From: Climacium dendroides
Taxonomy: Eukaryota > Streptophyta > Bryopsida > Hypnales > Climaciaceae
Direction: 5' to 3'
Assembly (NCBI GenBank): GCA_950106755.1
Contig: OX467084.1
Location: 26,787,213 to 26,851,212 of the forward strand
Length of the DNA: 64,000 nt
Shown: positions 47,370-57,559 of the stretch, piece after piece
How positions within the stretch are numbered: the first letter of the stretch is position 1
Layout: the number at the start of each line of letters is the position of its first letter
The notes under the pieces: model-generated
What the model was told of the DNA's origin: nothing
The model's database searches: none
The model's input: the letters and a program-made list of their open reading frames with translations, nothing else
Translations under genes and position numbers: made by a program

Positions 47370-47809
47370 AGGATGCGCCAAGGAAGGGCAGGGAAAAAAA
47401 AGGCATTGGATTTTAGAGTTCATTGTAAAGGGTGCACAATGCGGGACCACTTTAGCCCGAGTTTGGGAAAACCAGGGAGTCTCCAACTCCCTGACGGAGC
47501 ACCAAAATTGAGGTGCGATGGAGTTGGCTGCCCTGTTTCTTTTGTACTATTCTTAGTTAAACCTTCCTCTGACAACTTTACTAGTAACTCTATTATTTTG
47601 AACTGGTCCGGTGCTCCGGTGGCTGGCCCAATTTCTTCAGAGGTGGGCCAAAATCAAATTGAAATAAATTGTGATTCCCCACTTGGGAGAGTCCAAATTA
47701 AAACCAAGTGCTTCCTAAAAGAACCGGCCACGTGGCTCTTAAATTAGAACACTGGCCCTGTCTGTCTGTTTGTCTGAGGGTCCACCTCAATTTTAATGCA
47801 GGACGTTAA
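47370..47809. other. GC-richer patch resembling a MITE end
   Basis: The text around 47455-47500 (GAGTTTGGGAAAACCAGGGA, CCAACTCCCTGACGGAGC) resembles the GTTTGGG-AACTCC termini common in plant hAT-type MITEs. A 141-codon plus frame (47322-47747) crosses it but has no family resemblance. I did not find the partner end. Confidence 0.35.
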
Positions 47810-48782
47810 CCCCTAATTGTCCGAGGCACCAAATTTTTGCGTTTCAAATACTGTCTATCTATTTTCAGTACTTTATATTTTTTCAAAACTCTATTTGAAG
47901 TTTAGTTTTAGCCAATGTTTGGAAAAAACTGGCGGCTAGTTCAAAGTCAGCCGGAGGAATTGGGAAAAAAACCAGTTGCAATTTGAAAACATCAGCAAAA
48001 AATCAGTGCAAAAATCTATAAATTTTTTATTTTGAGTAAAAAATAGAGAAAATAACCGGACTCAGTTCTGGAAAAACCGGTTCAATATGAGAATTGAAGG
48101 AAATTAGCCGGTAAAACTCAAAAAGTTTCCCAAACTATGGTTTTAGCATCAAAAATCCGATTTAAAAAATGGATCATTGTGATTTTTCTATTCAAGATTT
48201 TGCGCAAAGATACCCATTGCAATCTTGACTTTCTATAATATTGAGGGCTCTTGGAAATGAGCCTCAAATACACTAAATTGTGGAAGAAAAATCACATAAG
48301 AAATTCTTTATAGAAAACTGTAGAGTAGATTTTGAAAAGCCATAAATTGATTGGGGTTGTGCATGATGGGCCTTATAACCTCATATATTTGGGAGATGAC
48401 TAACTTTTTAGATTTCACATGTGAAAAGAAGTTTGAAAGATTTTTGAACATATTGACTTTTCCAACATTATATTGACTACATGGACAAGTTATAGGACAT
48501 ACATATTTATTTTCTAAAAACGTTGAAATACAAAAGCCTTCACCTTTTAGAAAGCCTACGTCTAAAGTTAAATTTTGGCACATTGAATTTGCAATTGGTG
48601 GTAAAAGTCATTTTATACTCTTAGAACAATGTACTTGAACAAGTTAACCAAAGAATCCTACGGTTGGATTTGTTTAAAAAAAAATATTGATGAAGATTGT
48701 GACCATGCTTTTGGAATGAATGGTACTTAAGAAGTATTTGAAATGAAATTTTAAGATAAACATTTGATGCCAAAGAAAACAT
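47810..48782. mobile_element. possible decayed TTAA-family element
   Basis: TTAA at 47806-47809 precedes CCCCTAATTGTCCGAGG, a typical left end. A second TTAA lies at 48783-48786, which would give 973 bp, the family's usual length. Internal text near 48640-48680 (GAACAAGTTAACCAAAGAAT, CCTACGGTTGGATTTG) resembles 30465-30500. However, the right terminus is not a clean inverted repeat, and the TTAA at 48783 is itself followed by CCCCTAAATG. Confidence 0.4.
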
Positions 48783-48786
48783 TTAA

Positions 48787-50457
48787 CCCCTAAATGCTTA
48801 AGGCTTGTGTTCAGCTTCTCAAAATTTGCTCTAAATTGAACAAAGGCCAACATTTTGATAGGGGTTAAAGGCAAGGACACAAAGTTGAGGTTGAAAGAAC
48901 ATGTGGCCAAAGGAGAAGAGTCCAGGAAGGGAAGAAAAGAACAAGAGAGGGAGGGAGAAGGAGAGGGGCCAAGGTAGAAAATTAAAGCAAAGGTAGGGAG
49001 GAAGGGAATGGACAAAGGGGGAAATAGAGGCCCTACTGCACTTGATAAACCCCCCCTTTTACTCGAGTGTGTGTGTTTAACGTCCTGCAATTTTAATGGC
49101 ACTGAGATTTTCTCCCAAGTGGTCATGTGCTGTCCTATCAAGTCTTGAAAAGGAGTAAAGGTAGGAGGCCCATAAATCACTCATTTAAACCTACCTACCT
49201 CATCAATGACAGTAATAGATATTTCAAGGAGCATGTCACTCACTCCTAGATAAAGGACGCATTTAGAACCTGGTCGAATTAAAGACCTTCTGCCTTACTC
49301 TAAAGTAGGATCATCCATTCCTGACCAAAGACCCATCCCCAACGGTTGAGTCTATAGTAGTGTAACGAGATTCTCATAGAGACTCGTGTTTTATCCTTGA
49401 AAAGAGTGCAAAAACCTTTTATTTGCTATGCAATTATTTTCTTTTTCCAAATTTTGCAATCAGAGACCCCAAGTTAGCTACAGAAAGTGTTTACAATGAA
49501 AGTAAAACGACACAAAGTAGATTTTTGTTTTTTGTTTTTTGTTTTTCCAGATTCACCCTTGGTTGGACCTTCACAAGAAGCTTGTTGTACTTTTCCAGAC
49601 TTGACCATATCCAACTTGTAGGGTGTAGTTTGTCTTTAACATTCATCCTTGGCAGAACCTTCACAAGAGGCTCATTGCACTACTATAGACTCAACCATAC
49701 CCAACTTGTAGGGTGTAGTTATTTTCAACCAAGGCCATTGGAACAAATTTTTAACCAAAGTTTGGAATGCATTTTTTCTCCTTTTCTAGATTGAGACTAG
49801 TAAGGTCATGACACATGTATCAAAGTAGTGAGCAAGAAAGTAGGAAGTAATGAGCGGGAAAGTAATTCTTGAAAGATTGCAATTGGAAGAGTCTATACAT
49901 TGGACATGGGTCTAAACCAACTTTTGCCTTTCAAAATTCACAACAATTTCAGTCCAAACAATAAAATTACCAATTTTTTTGCAATCTCCATCATTTCTAT
50001 CTTTGCACCTCCAGAAATATTCACTTTGCCTTGCACTACCTTAGATCATGTCTACAATTGCTTAAATGATCAATTATGGGTGGCTTCACCTTGAACTTAC
50101 TTTAGCAGTGTTTGGAAAAATTGGTGGTTGGGATCAAAGTTCATTGGTGGAAATGCAAATGGTACATTGAAGGAAAAAAAAAAGAGTGGTTGCAATTTGA
50201 AAATATCAGAAAAAAAGAAAAAAAACGGTGAATTTTTTAATAAAATTTCTATTTAGGATAAGAGAATGGAGAAAAAGACTAAAGTACTTGAAAAAAATGG
50301 TTCAACATAGGAATTAAAGAAAAAATAGCTATTAAATCTCAAAAAATCTTGAACATTGATGAGTGGGGAAAAGAAAAAAAAGTATGCATGGCCAATTTTA
50401 TAATCCCATCTTTGTCTTTAGATAGAGCTCCAAACCTCTTCGGTATCCTTTCTTTAA
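48787..50457. other. intergenic DNA, no gene recognised
   Basis: A purine-rich tract on the plus strand at 48900-49025 creates a long low-complexity minus frame. A direct duplication in 49550-49730 repeats ATTCACCCTTGG / ATTCATCCTTGG, ACCTTCACAAGA-GC and CCAACTTGTAGGGTGTAGTT with a period near 99 bp. Confidence 0.45.
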
Positions 50458-50850
50458 CGCCTAAAGGTTTTTTCACTACGTTTTCATCCAAAATGCTTCG
50501 AGAACTACCATTTGTAGTACAATTATCAAATTTTAGACAGAAAATATTTTTGGACACATGTAAATTTAGGATCTTGTAGTATATTAGTTTGAAAAGATTT
50601 ACAAAAAATTTCAAAAATTTCCACCTTGTAGATTGCAAGATATTAGCATTTGAAGTGACAATAATCCTTTTTCTAGGCCTACAAAAATCGTGCAATTGCA
50701 CTTCACAAGGTTGCATTTGTATAAAAAAATGTCCATGTTGGTGGTGCTTCTTCAAATTCATTCTTCAATGCAAGTTCACTACATGCTTGAAAGTTTTCAA
50801 ATCATTTGGAATTGTACAACATATAGGAAAAAAAAGTGTGTAGCAAGAAG
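50458..50850 (+). mobile_element. partial TTAA-family element (left end)
   Basis: TTAA at 50454-50457 precedes CGCCTAAAGGTTTTTTC. The following 250 bp (GATCTTGTAGTATATTAG, TTGTAGATTGCAAGATATTA) are the reverse complement of 30400-30588. The right end was not found. Confidence 0.55.
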
Positions 50851-53080
50851 TAGAGAATAATTAAAATTACTAAATTGTTGAGAATTTTGTTCTTGGAATT
50901 GAAAAATGTCAATCCCAATGGTTGAAATGTTGTAATAAACAATCTGCATCTTGAAATTTTTTTCTATTCAATAATATTGAAAATTGAATTAAATAAAGGA
51001 CTTTGCAGTTTATTTTAGAGTAGAGATTCTACAACTACCCGCAAACAAAGAGTCTTCATAACTTTCATCTCCTTCTCACACACACACATATATCTATAGA
51101 TATAGATATAGATATACAAATATATATACATACATAGCTAATCTAAATTTGTCATTCATAATATTTGAACATCTTCAATTTCACATTGTAAAATATTCTA
51201 ACACTTAGTAAAAGTGGATTAGAATAATTTTAAAATAGTTGAACTTACACTAAGCTCTACATTTGAAACCTATCACATTTGAAGAGTGTGTCTAGACCCT
51301 CAAATCATCCTCTAAGACTAAGTTTGAATGGACTCTTCTACTTGATTGCAAGTTGTGATGAAATATTGTGTTTAAAGTTTTAAACAAGACAATTGTGATA
51401 TGTCCACTATCTATTTATCAAATTTATATGTAAAGTGTGAATAGGTATCTTGAATTTGAAGGTGGAATAAACCTATATTTTGAAGGGTGAATACAAAGGC
51501 TTAGACTAAGAGCATTCCCAACAATATAGTGGGGAAATATCATTTGGATACAATATAGGGATGCTGTTTAGTTACAAGAATTTCTTATTTGTCCCACTAG
51601 TGCAACTTGTCATTTCATCTTCCAACCAACTATAAGGCTCTTGGTGGCCTAAAACAAAAAGAATTTCCATCATTGCTAATTCAACAAACTATTTATAGAA
51701 AAAAAAGTAGTTTTGGTGGGGTTGTTGTCTCTTGACGAAATTGCAATTAATTATATTTGTTATGTTGAAGAATAAGTTTTTTTAAGTCAGAATTTTATTA
51801 TTCACTTTTTGTCCAAAAATAACCAAGGTGAGTATGTTTGGGGTATAGTTAGAGTTGCTTCAAAAATTCTCTTAGAACACTACCAATCAACTACAAGATC
51901 ACACACAACCATAACAAATTTCCAGGTTGAGATTGTGCAACAAAAAATCCACCAAAACTTTAAAAATTATTATTAAATTTTTTTCCCTCATGTATTATGT
52001 TTGGGTCTACGCAAAAATCTTTGATTCATTCCATTTGGACTAGTAGCATGAAATTCATAGGGCTTCTTATTTTACGGGCAATCATAGAAATTTCTTGTGA
52101 AATTAATGTAGTGGATTAGTTTCTCGACTCAAGTTTTACTATTTAAAAAAAATCCACAAGGTTAGTTACCCATATTAGAACAATCTTACCATTAGGATTA
52201 GCCTATCTTTCAATTCCAAATTAGAGCTACTATAATGATTTAATATTTCCTCCAATACCAACTTCTACCAACACTTTTTTAAAGAATGAAAACCAAGCAT
52301 TTAAAAAGAATAAAATTCCCCTCAACTTCAACTCAAATCTTCAACATAAAAATAATTTAAAAATCAAAATGTTTAGCTCAAATTTTTTTAAGTTTCAGAA
52401 GATTCAAAGTCAAATAATCTAGTTGAGGAACGTGCTCAAAACCTTGCTTCTCTTCACTTTCAACACACTTATCTCACAATCTACGAGGTGAAAGTTTTTG
52501 AAATTCCTTCCATATATTATTATACTCGTCTTAGTGCAAGATCTTACAATTCAATATGAAAGAAAAAAAAAGCAACTAGAAAAGTTTTTGGAATTTTATT
52601 TGCAAACTTGAAATTCATGTGCATTTCAAGAGGCAAGAAGTGTTCCAAACCTCTACAGTCCTACCAATTCCGCTTATACGGAGGAGAATACTCCTTACTC
52701 ATAAGTACGTACGTATTTCATACATACTCATACATACGAATTTCATACATACTCATACGTACAAACCTCCCCAAACAGGAGGTTTCACCTTCCAAGTTCT
52801 GCTTGTCTGGAAACAGCGGTACCTTACAAATCAGGGAACATTCCTGGTTGCTAAATGCGTGGTCCGACTCTAGATTTCTCATTCCAATGACTTTGTGGTG
52901 AGGTGACTTTCCGCAGCCAAGCTGCCATTGATCGATTGCCAACACCGTAAAGTTGTGGGTGCCGTATCGATCGATTTTCGATTGTGCTGATGCCGTATTA
53001 TAATTTCGTTGCAGGCCGTGAGCTTCGTATCAGAGACGTTGGTCTCCTCGTTTCAGCGCACCGGCTATTCTCTTTTCAGT
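50851..53080. other. AT-rich intergenic DNA, microsatellite, GC rise at the end
   Basis: A CA/TA/GATATA microsatellite lies at about 51078-51135. At 52400-52560 is another decayed fragment related to the TTAA family (TCACAATCTACGAGGTGAAA). A 25-bp duplication (ATTTCATACATACTCATAC) lies at 52714-52762. From about 52790 the DNA becomes GC-richer and leads into the satellite at 53081. The text at 52980-53100 is related to 56830-56935. Confidence 0.45.
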
Positions 53081-53915
53081 CAGTATTGTTCAAATCCGGG
53101 GTGCCGCTGTGTCTTTCAGTTACCGCCAACAATCGGAGTTGGGGGGGGGCCGAGTTGGCAGCTGCCCTTTTCACAGAGCCCAACACCGAGGTAGGAGGTC
53201 CATAAATCGCCCACCTAAGAGCTGCAACTGGATTTGGGAGATGGATTTGGGAGAGGCGAAGCTTCTTCAAATGTTTTCCCGGTAAATTTTACTTGAAAGA
53301 CAAGTGGAATTGTCATCTAGTTTCCTATTTTTTTCAGTATTGTTCAAATCCGGGGTGCCGCTGTGGCCTTCAGTTACCGCCAACGATCGAGGGGGGAGGA
53401 CCGAGTTGGCAGCTGCCCTTTTCACAGAGCCCAACACCGAGGTAGGAGGTCCATAAATCGCCCACCTAAGAGCTGCAACTGGATTTGGGAGAGGCGAAGC
53501 TTCTCGAAATGTTTTCCCGGTAAATTTTACTTGAAAGACAAGTGGAATTGGCATCTAGTTTCCTATTTTTTTCAATCCGGGGTGCCGCTGTGGCTTTCAG
53601 TTACCGCCAACGATCGAGGGGGGGGGGGGGGACCGAGTTGGCAGCTGCCCTTTTCACAGAGCCCAACACCGAGGTAGGAGGTCTACAGATCGCCCACCTA
53701 AGAGCTGCAACTGGATTTTGGGGAGGCGATCGAAGCTTCTCGAAACGCTTTTCCAAGTAAAAATCACTTGAAAGACAAGTGGAATTGGCATCTAGTTTCC
53801 TATTTTTTTCAGTATTGTTCAAATCCGGAGTGCCGATGTGGCCTTCAGTTACCGCCAACGCGTGAGAGGATTGAGTTTGCAGCTGCCCTTCTCAGTTTTC
53901 AAAGAGCCCAACATT
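53081..53915 (+). repeat. ~250-bp tandem repeat, 3 units plus partial
   Basis: Units start at CAGTATTGTTCAAATCCGGG (53081), 53335, about 53571 (missing about 17 bp at its start) and 53811 (partial). Spacings are about 254, 227-236 and 248 bp. Each contains GGTGCCGCTGTG, TTACCGCCAACGATCGAGG, a G-run of variable length (up to about 14 G at 53617-53631), GAGTTGGCAGCTGCCCTTTT, CAACACCGAGGTAGGAGGT and GCAACTGGATTTGGG. Open frames on both strands repeat peptides such as PVAALRWAI, a product of periodicity. A single diverged relative of the unit's start occurs at 56920-56975. Confidence 0.92.
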
Positions 53916-54207
53916 AGTTGGAGCTTTAGCGGCCTTGAAGCTTGTGCCATCCACGAAATCTACGAGCCGCAACACCACCGATGCACGGTACCCATGATTT
54001 GTTGATCCATTTAATCGTTGTTAAGATTGACAATCATGCTGTTTTTATGACTACCCTATGTGAAGGTCAAATTGGGCATAAATTAAATCATTTTTGAAAA
54101 AAAGTGCCACATGTCATGTTGTGAATGCTCTGGGGTGACATGGACCTTAGGAATTTGATGGGGGGGGGGTTCAATTTGGACAGGCAAGTGTCAAATTAGA
54201 CTTTTAT

Positions 54208-54685
54208 AAGGTATAACAACCCATTGTGGTCAAAGTTTGGAGTTTGGCCTCACGTTAAATTGTTGAAATTTTTTCAATTTTTTTCCCACTTAAAGACAAG
54301 TGTGAAAAATAGCAAGTGCAATTGAAAGTTATGTTTTTTCAACAAAAGTATGAATTTGCTAGGAATTTTTGAAGTGTTGAGTGCATCATGGCCCCAAAGA
54401 GTAAGTAGACTACCCCATAACCAACAAAATCTCAATCCATAATGCTCATCTTTCTACCTGATGCAATCACAATATTTTCTAACATGGAACGCCTAAAAAG
54501 TCAATTCTTACAATGGATTTCACATTGAAAAGTTGGAAGTTCTTGATGAGGTCACTATTCACTCCATTACTATCATGTAAGACATTGATTGTGGCCCAAA
54601 TCTCACATACTGAAAAAATCCACAATGGGGGCATTTCCCAAGTGACCACTATGAGTTATTTGACTGCAATGGGTTGTTTTACCTT
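54208..54685. mobile_element. MITE, AAGGTA-terminus family, copy 2
   Basis: The left end AAGGTATAACAACCCATTGT and right end ACTGCAATGGGTTGTTTTACCTT are inverted, with TA on both sides. The 478-bp body is collinear with 6046-6507 (for example TTTTTGAAGTGTTGAGTGCA and CTCACATACTGAAA). A copy of the CCCTATGTGAAGGTCAAATT repeat sits just upstream at 54052-54190. Confidence 0.85.
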
Positions 54686-55484
54686 ATATGGTATGTACAA
54701 GGCAAGGTTTAGGAAGTTTTTAAAGCTACCCTAGTAATTTGCCTCCTCTTTGTAGAAGGAGACAAGTTGTTTTTTTCCCACGAGCATGAGCTGCATACTC
54801 TCCTTATCTAAATCTCTTGGTTCATTTTCTCTATATAATATCAAATTCTTGCCAACCACTTTCCAACTCCAAATTTGCAAAGGCAACAATCCTCTTCTTT
54901 CAAAGACAAGCTCCAAATTTCATATCATTGAGTAGACATGGACAATAGAGCAAGGGTTGGTTGCCACGACCAACCCTAAAGTAACTCATGTCCTTGCCTT
55001 GTCAAAACACTTGGAGCCCTTCAACAACCAACTCTAAAGTGATACCTACCTTGTCCAAGTATCACCAACAAACTATCTGTCCTATGGTTGCAAGTTTTTG
55101 GTATTGTTGGAAAGCTCTCGATGAAGAGGGTGTAAGGACTTAGTTTTGTGGTGTTCCAACTCATAGTGTGAAAGTTATTGATTTATGAATATTTTAGGAA
55201 TTAGAAAATTAGAGAATTACATTTACTTTTATTGAACTATGGAAATGACATAGCACACTAGTGAGTAAGGTAGTGTGCTATAAGACAAATTTTTTCCTTC
55301 AGATGGATCCTATTATTAGAAAGAGAATGGAGATGAGGTGATCCTTGAATGGACCACTTTAGCAATTGAATGCAACCAAGAAAAATTATTTTATTGCAAG
55401 AACCAATCGTAGTCTTTAATTTATGCACATCTCTTTACAAGTTGCAAGTAGACAGATTATGGAAGATCTATGATTCACTACTAG
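54686..55484. other. intergenic DNA
   Basis: No gene or complete element is recognised. Confidence 0.5.
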
Positions 55485-55616
55485 AAAATTTAATTTTTCT
55501 GTTGTTTTGGTCGCATTGATCCGGTCAAAATTTGACATAAATCTGTTAAAATCAACAAATTTCTGTCAGATTTTGACCGGATCAACATGACCAAAACAAC
55601 ATAAAAACTAAATTTT
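55485..55616. mobile_element. near-perfect foldback, ~65-bp arms, almost no loop
   Basis: AAAATTTAATTTTTCTGTTG at the left is mirrored by the right end ACAACATAAAAACTAAATTTT. Internally GATCCGGTCAAAATTTGACA pairs with TGTCAGATTTTGACCGGATC. The centre is near 55550. The sequence just before it, CACTACTAGAAAA (55477-55489), resembles the CACTACAAGAAAA terminus of En/Spm-type elements, but no matching opposite end is present. Confidence 0.8.
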
Positions 55617-55790
55617 AAACAAACAGGTGCCTATGCCTCTAAGTCTTTGGAAATTTGTAAGTAATTCAAAAATCTTGGAAAAATACAAAACCACTTGTTT
55701 TAGATTCCATGTCTATTTTTTTTCTCTGAAAAATGATATAAAAATATTTTTGTCCATAGAAACCTATGAAAAAGGCAGACCAGCCCTTAA

Positions 55791-56401
55791 CCCCTAAAGG
55801 ACCATTTGTCCCTTCATGGGACAAGTGGGATTTTGGGCAGGTACCTATGAATTTTTTTTTTGAAGATATTAATTTTTTTAAAGAAGAAGGTTCAAAGTTA
55901 AAGAATCTAGTCTCGCAATGTGCTAATTTATTTATTTTTTTCACTTTAAACACAAATATCTTGCAATTTGTGCAATCAAAATTTCTGAAATTTTTTCCAC
56001 ACATTCTCATACTAGTTAGGTGTAAAATTCTACAATGAGATGTGCCAAAAAAAATTCAAATTGTTTTAATCTTTGTTATAGAAATGACAGTTTTGAGTGT
56101 TTGTTGGTAGAGAAAAGGTCTTCATCACAAAGTTTAACCCTTATAGTTTGTCAACGGTTATCATGTGGTTATTGTTATTTCATGGGTTCACACGTTAATT
56201 ACAATTTGTTGCATCATTACAATGCGTTACTTCACATTATTATCGCATCGTTACAATGCAGCATCGTAACAATGTGAAGTAATGCATCGTAATGATGCGA
56301 TAAATTGTAATGAACGTGCAAACCCATGAAATAACAATAACCACATGATAACCGTTGACAAACCGTAGGGTTTAAATTTTGTGATGTTGGTCCTTTAGGG
56401 A
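55791..56401. mobile_element. TTAA-flanked element with nested foldback
   Basis: TTAA at 55787-55790 precedes CCCCTAAAGGACCATTTGTCC, and the right end TTGGTCCTTTAGGGA is followed by TTAA at 56402-56405. The terminal CCCTAAAGGACCA is inverted at both ends. Its body matches 30400-30588. A foldback at about 56118-56393 interrupts it; without it the element would be about 335 bp. Confidence 0.75.
56118..56393. mobile_element. long foldback hairpin, arms >100 bp
   Basis: GTTTGTCAACGGTTATCATG and GGTTATTGTTATTTCATGGG (left) are exact reverse complements of CATGATAACCGTTGACAAAC and CCCATGAAATAACAATAACC (right). Pairing continues into CGTTAATTACAATTT / AAATTGTAATGAACG and towards a centre near 56250. 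The inner arms are bounded by TTTAA on each side (56133 and 56371). Pairing continues outside that (CATCACAAAG / TTTTGTGATG) to 56118 and 56393. Confidence 0.85.
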
Positions 56402-56464
56402 TTAAATAGTCGCTTTTAGAGCAGCTGCACTACCTTTTTTTAGTTACTAAAGAAAAAGCTGTCT

Positions 56465-56575
56465 TTACACTTGATGTTAGAGGTGTTGTTTGAAATGTGA
56501 ATCTAGTCTGAACGGAGGTCTGAATTCGTTCCTAAGACCCTCAGTAACAACACCTTTTAACACCAAATGTGAACA
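56465..56575. mobile_element. short (~110 bp) inverted-repeat element
   Basis: TTACACTTGATGTTAGAGGT is mirrored by ACCTTTTAACACCAAATGTGAA, with GTGTTGTT / AACAACAC at the inner edges. Single related ends (TTAACACCAAGTGAGAACATA near 35255, TTGGTGTTAGCAACACTC near 43228) suggest a small dispersed family. Confidence 0.6.
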
Positions 56576-56689
56576 TACCTTTTCTTCTCCAAACTGAATT
56601 TTTTTTCTTCTTAAAAATCACTGGTACAGTGCTGCATTGTCAGTACCCAGAAAAAAGATTGCTACACTTTCTGCAGATTTCTCATTTGT

Positions 56690-57032
56690 GCGGTGAGCTA
56701 CCCTCCCTCGACGCTGGTTGTCAACGCCGTTCTGACTGCCATGATTTAGTTGTGCTGTTGGCAACAACTAAAGACCTGAGTTTCGTTGTGCCGCCGCAAC
56801 ACTGCTTCATTTTGAATGTTAGTTGAGCGGATCATTGATAAGACTGAGAAGCGTTGGACTCTTGGCTTCACAGCAAGAATGCTTGAGTTTCAGTGCTGAT
56901 CAGTCTTTGCAATTCAGTGTTCAAATCCGGAGTGCCGCTGGACTCAGGTTACTGCCAAGGCGAAGAGGATTGAAAGTATCAGCAGCCTCAACATCACCCT
57001 GCCTGAACGCAGTCAGATTCAGCAGAAACTTA
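56690..57032. other. GC-richer patch related to the 53-kb satellite
   Basis: The block at 56920-56975 (TTCAAATCCGGAGTGCCGCT, TTACTGCCAAGGCGAAGAGG) matches the start of the 250-bp satellite unit, and the preceding 100 bp resembles 52985-53080. It is a dispersed single copy. A 71-codon frame here has no family resemblance. Confidence 0.55.
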
Positions 57033-57285
57033 CACTGAATAGAGAAATTAGGTTGCCCCTACACTAATTTCTTGACATTCTATACTATATAAATATGCAC
57101 TATTACTACTATAAATATGCATCCTTCTCTAGGAACCATGTGTGTTGCATTGGTTGGTGCATTGGTTCATGGCTCAGGTTTAGAGAATTGTTTGTGCCTC
57201 CATCTAGACGAGTGGTGTGTCATGAGGTGACTTTCGTGAGTGAGGCAACCTAATTGTTAAGGCAACTTGATTTCACTATTTTGTG
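57033..57285. mobile_element. TA-flanked CACTAA-terminus MITE (copy D, decayed)
   Basis: The left end CACTGAATAGAGAAATTAGG and right end TTGATTTCACTATTTTGTG are decayed versions of copy B's termini with TA outside each. The interior (GGAACCATGTGTGTTGCATT, GGTGCATTGGTTCATGGCTC) is nearly identical to 35380-35420. Confidence 0.82.
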
Positions 57286-57295
57286 TAAGTCACTA

Positions 57296-57559
57296 CACTA
57301 AAATTGGTAAATAGTGTTGGCTACACTAATTGTCAACAATAACACTAATTGTGATTTGCAAGGTTAGTGTTAGAACATTGTTTATCCATTCTAACACTAT
57401 TTTAGCTCTATAGTAAAATTTGGTCATTTCTACGAGAGTGCATTTAGAATTTGATGGCGGGAGTTAACTATTTACACATAAGTTGGAAAATAGTGTTGGG
57501 GGTAAAAAAACAAGGAACAACACTAATTATCACCCAACACTATTTTACCAATTTTAGTG
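57296..57559. mobile_element. TA-flanked CACTAA-terminus MITE (copy C)
   Basis: The left end CACTAAAATTGGTAAATAGT and right end ACTATTTTACCAATTTTAGTG form an inverted repeat of about 25 bp with one mismatch, and TA lies on both sides. It starts 10 bp after copy D, so two related elements sit back to back. The interior contains several (A/T)ACACTAATTGT-like sub-repeats and no coding sequence. Confidence 0.88.

Noticed and set aside
47322..47747. 141-codon plus frame in a GC-richer patch
   Set aside because: No domain recognised, and the patch resembles a MITE terminus better than a gene.
48674..49180. 168-codon minus frame, one of the longest in the window
   Set aside because: It is dominated by low-complexity Ser/Pro/Phe/Leu sequence from a purine-rich plus strand, crosses a TTAA-family element end, and matches no family.
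53267..53858. Overlapping frames with repeated PVAALRWAI-type peptides
   Set aside because: The peptide repetition follows from the 250-bp tandem repeat, and frames occur on both strands.
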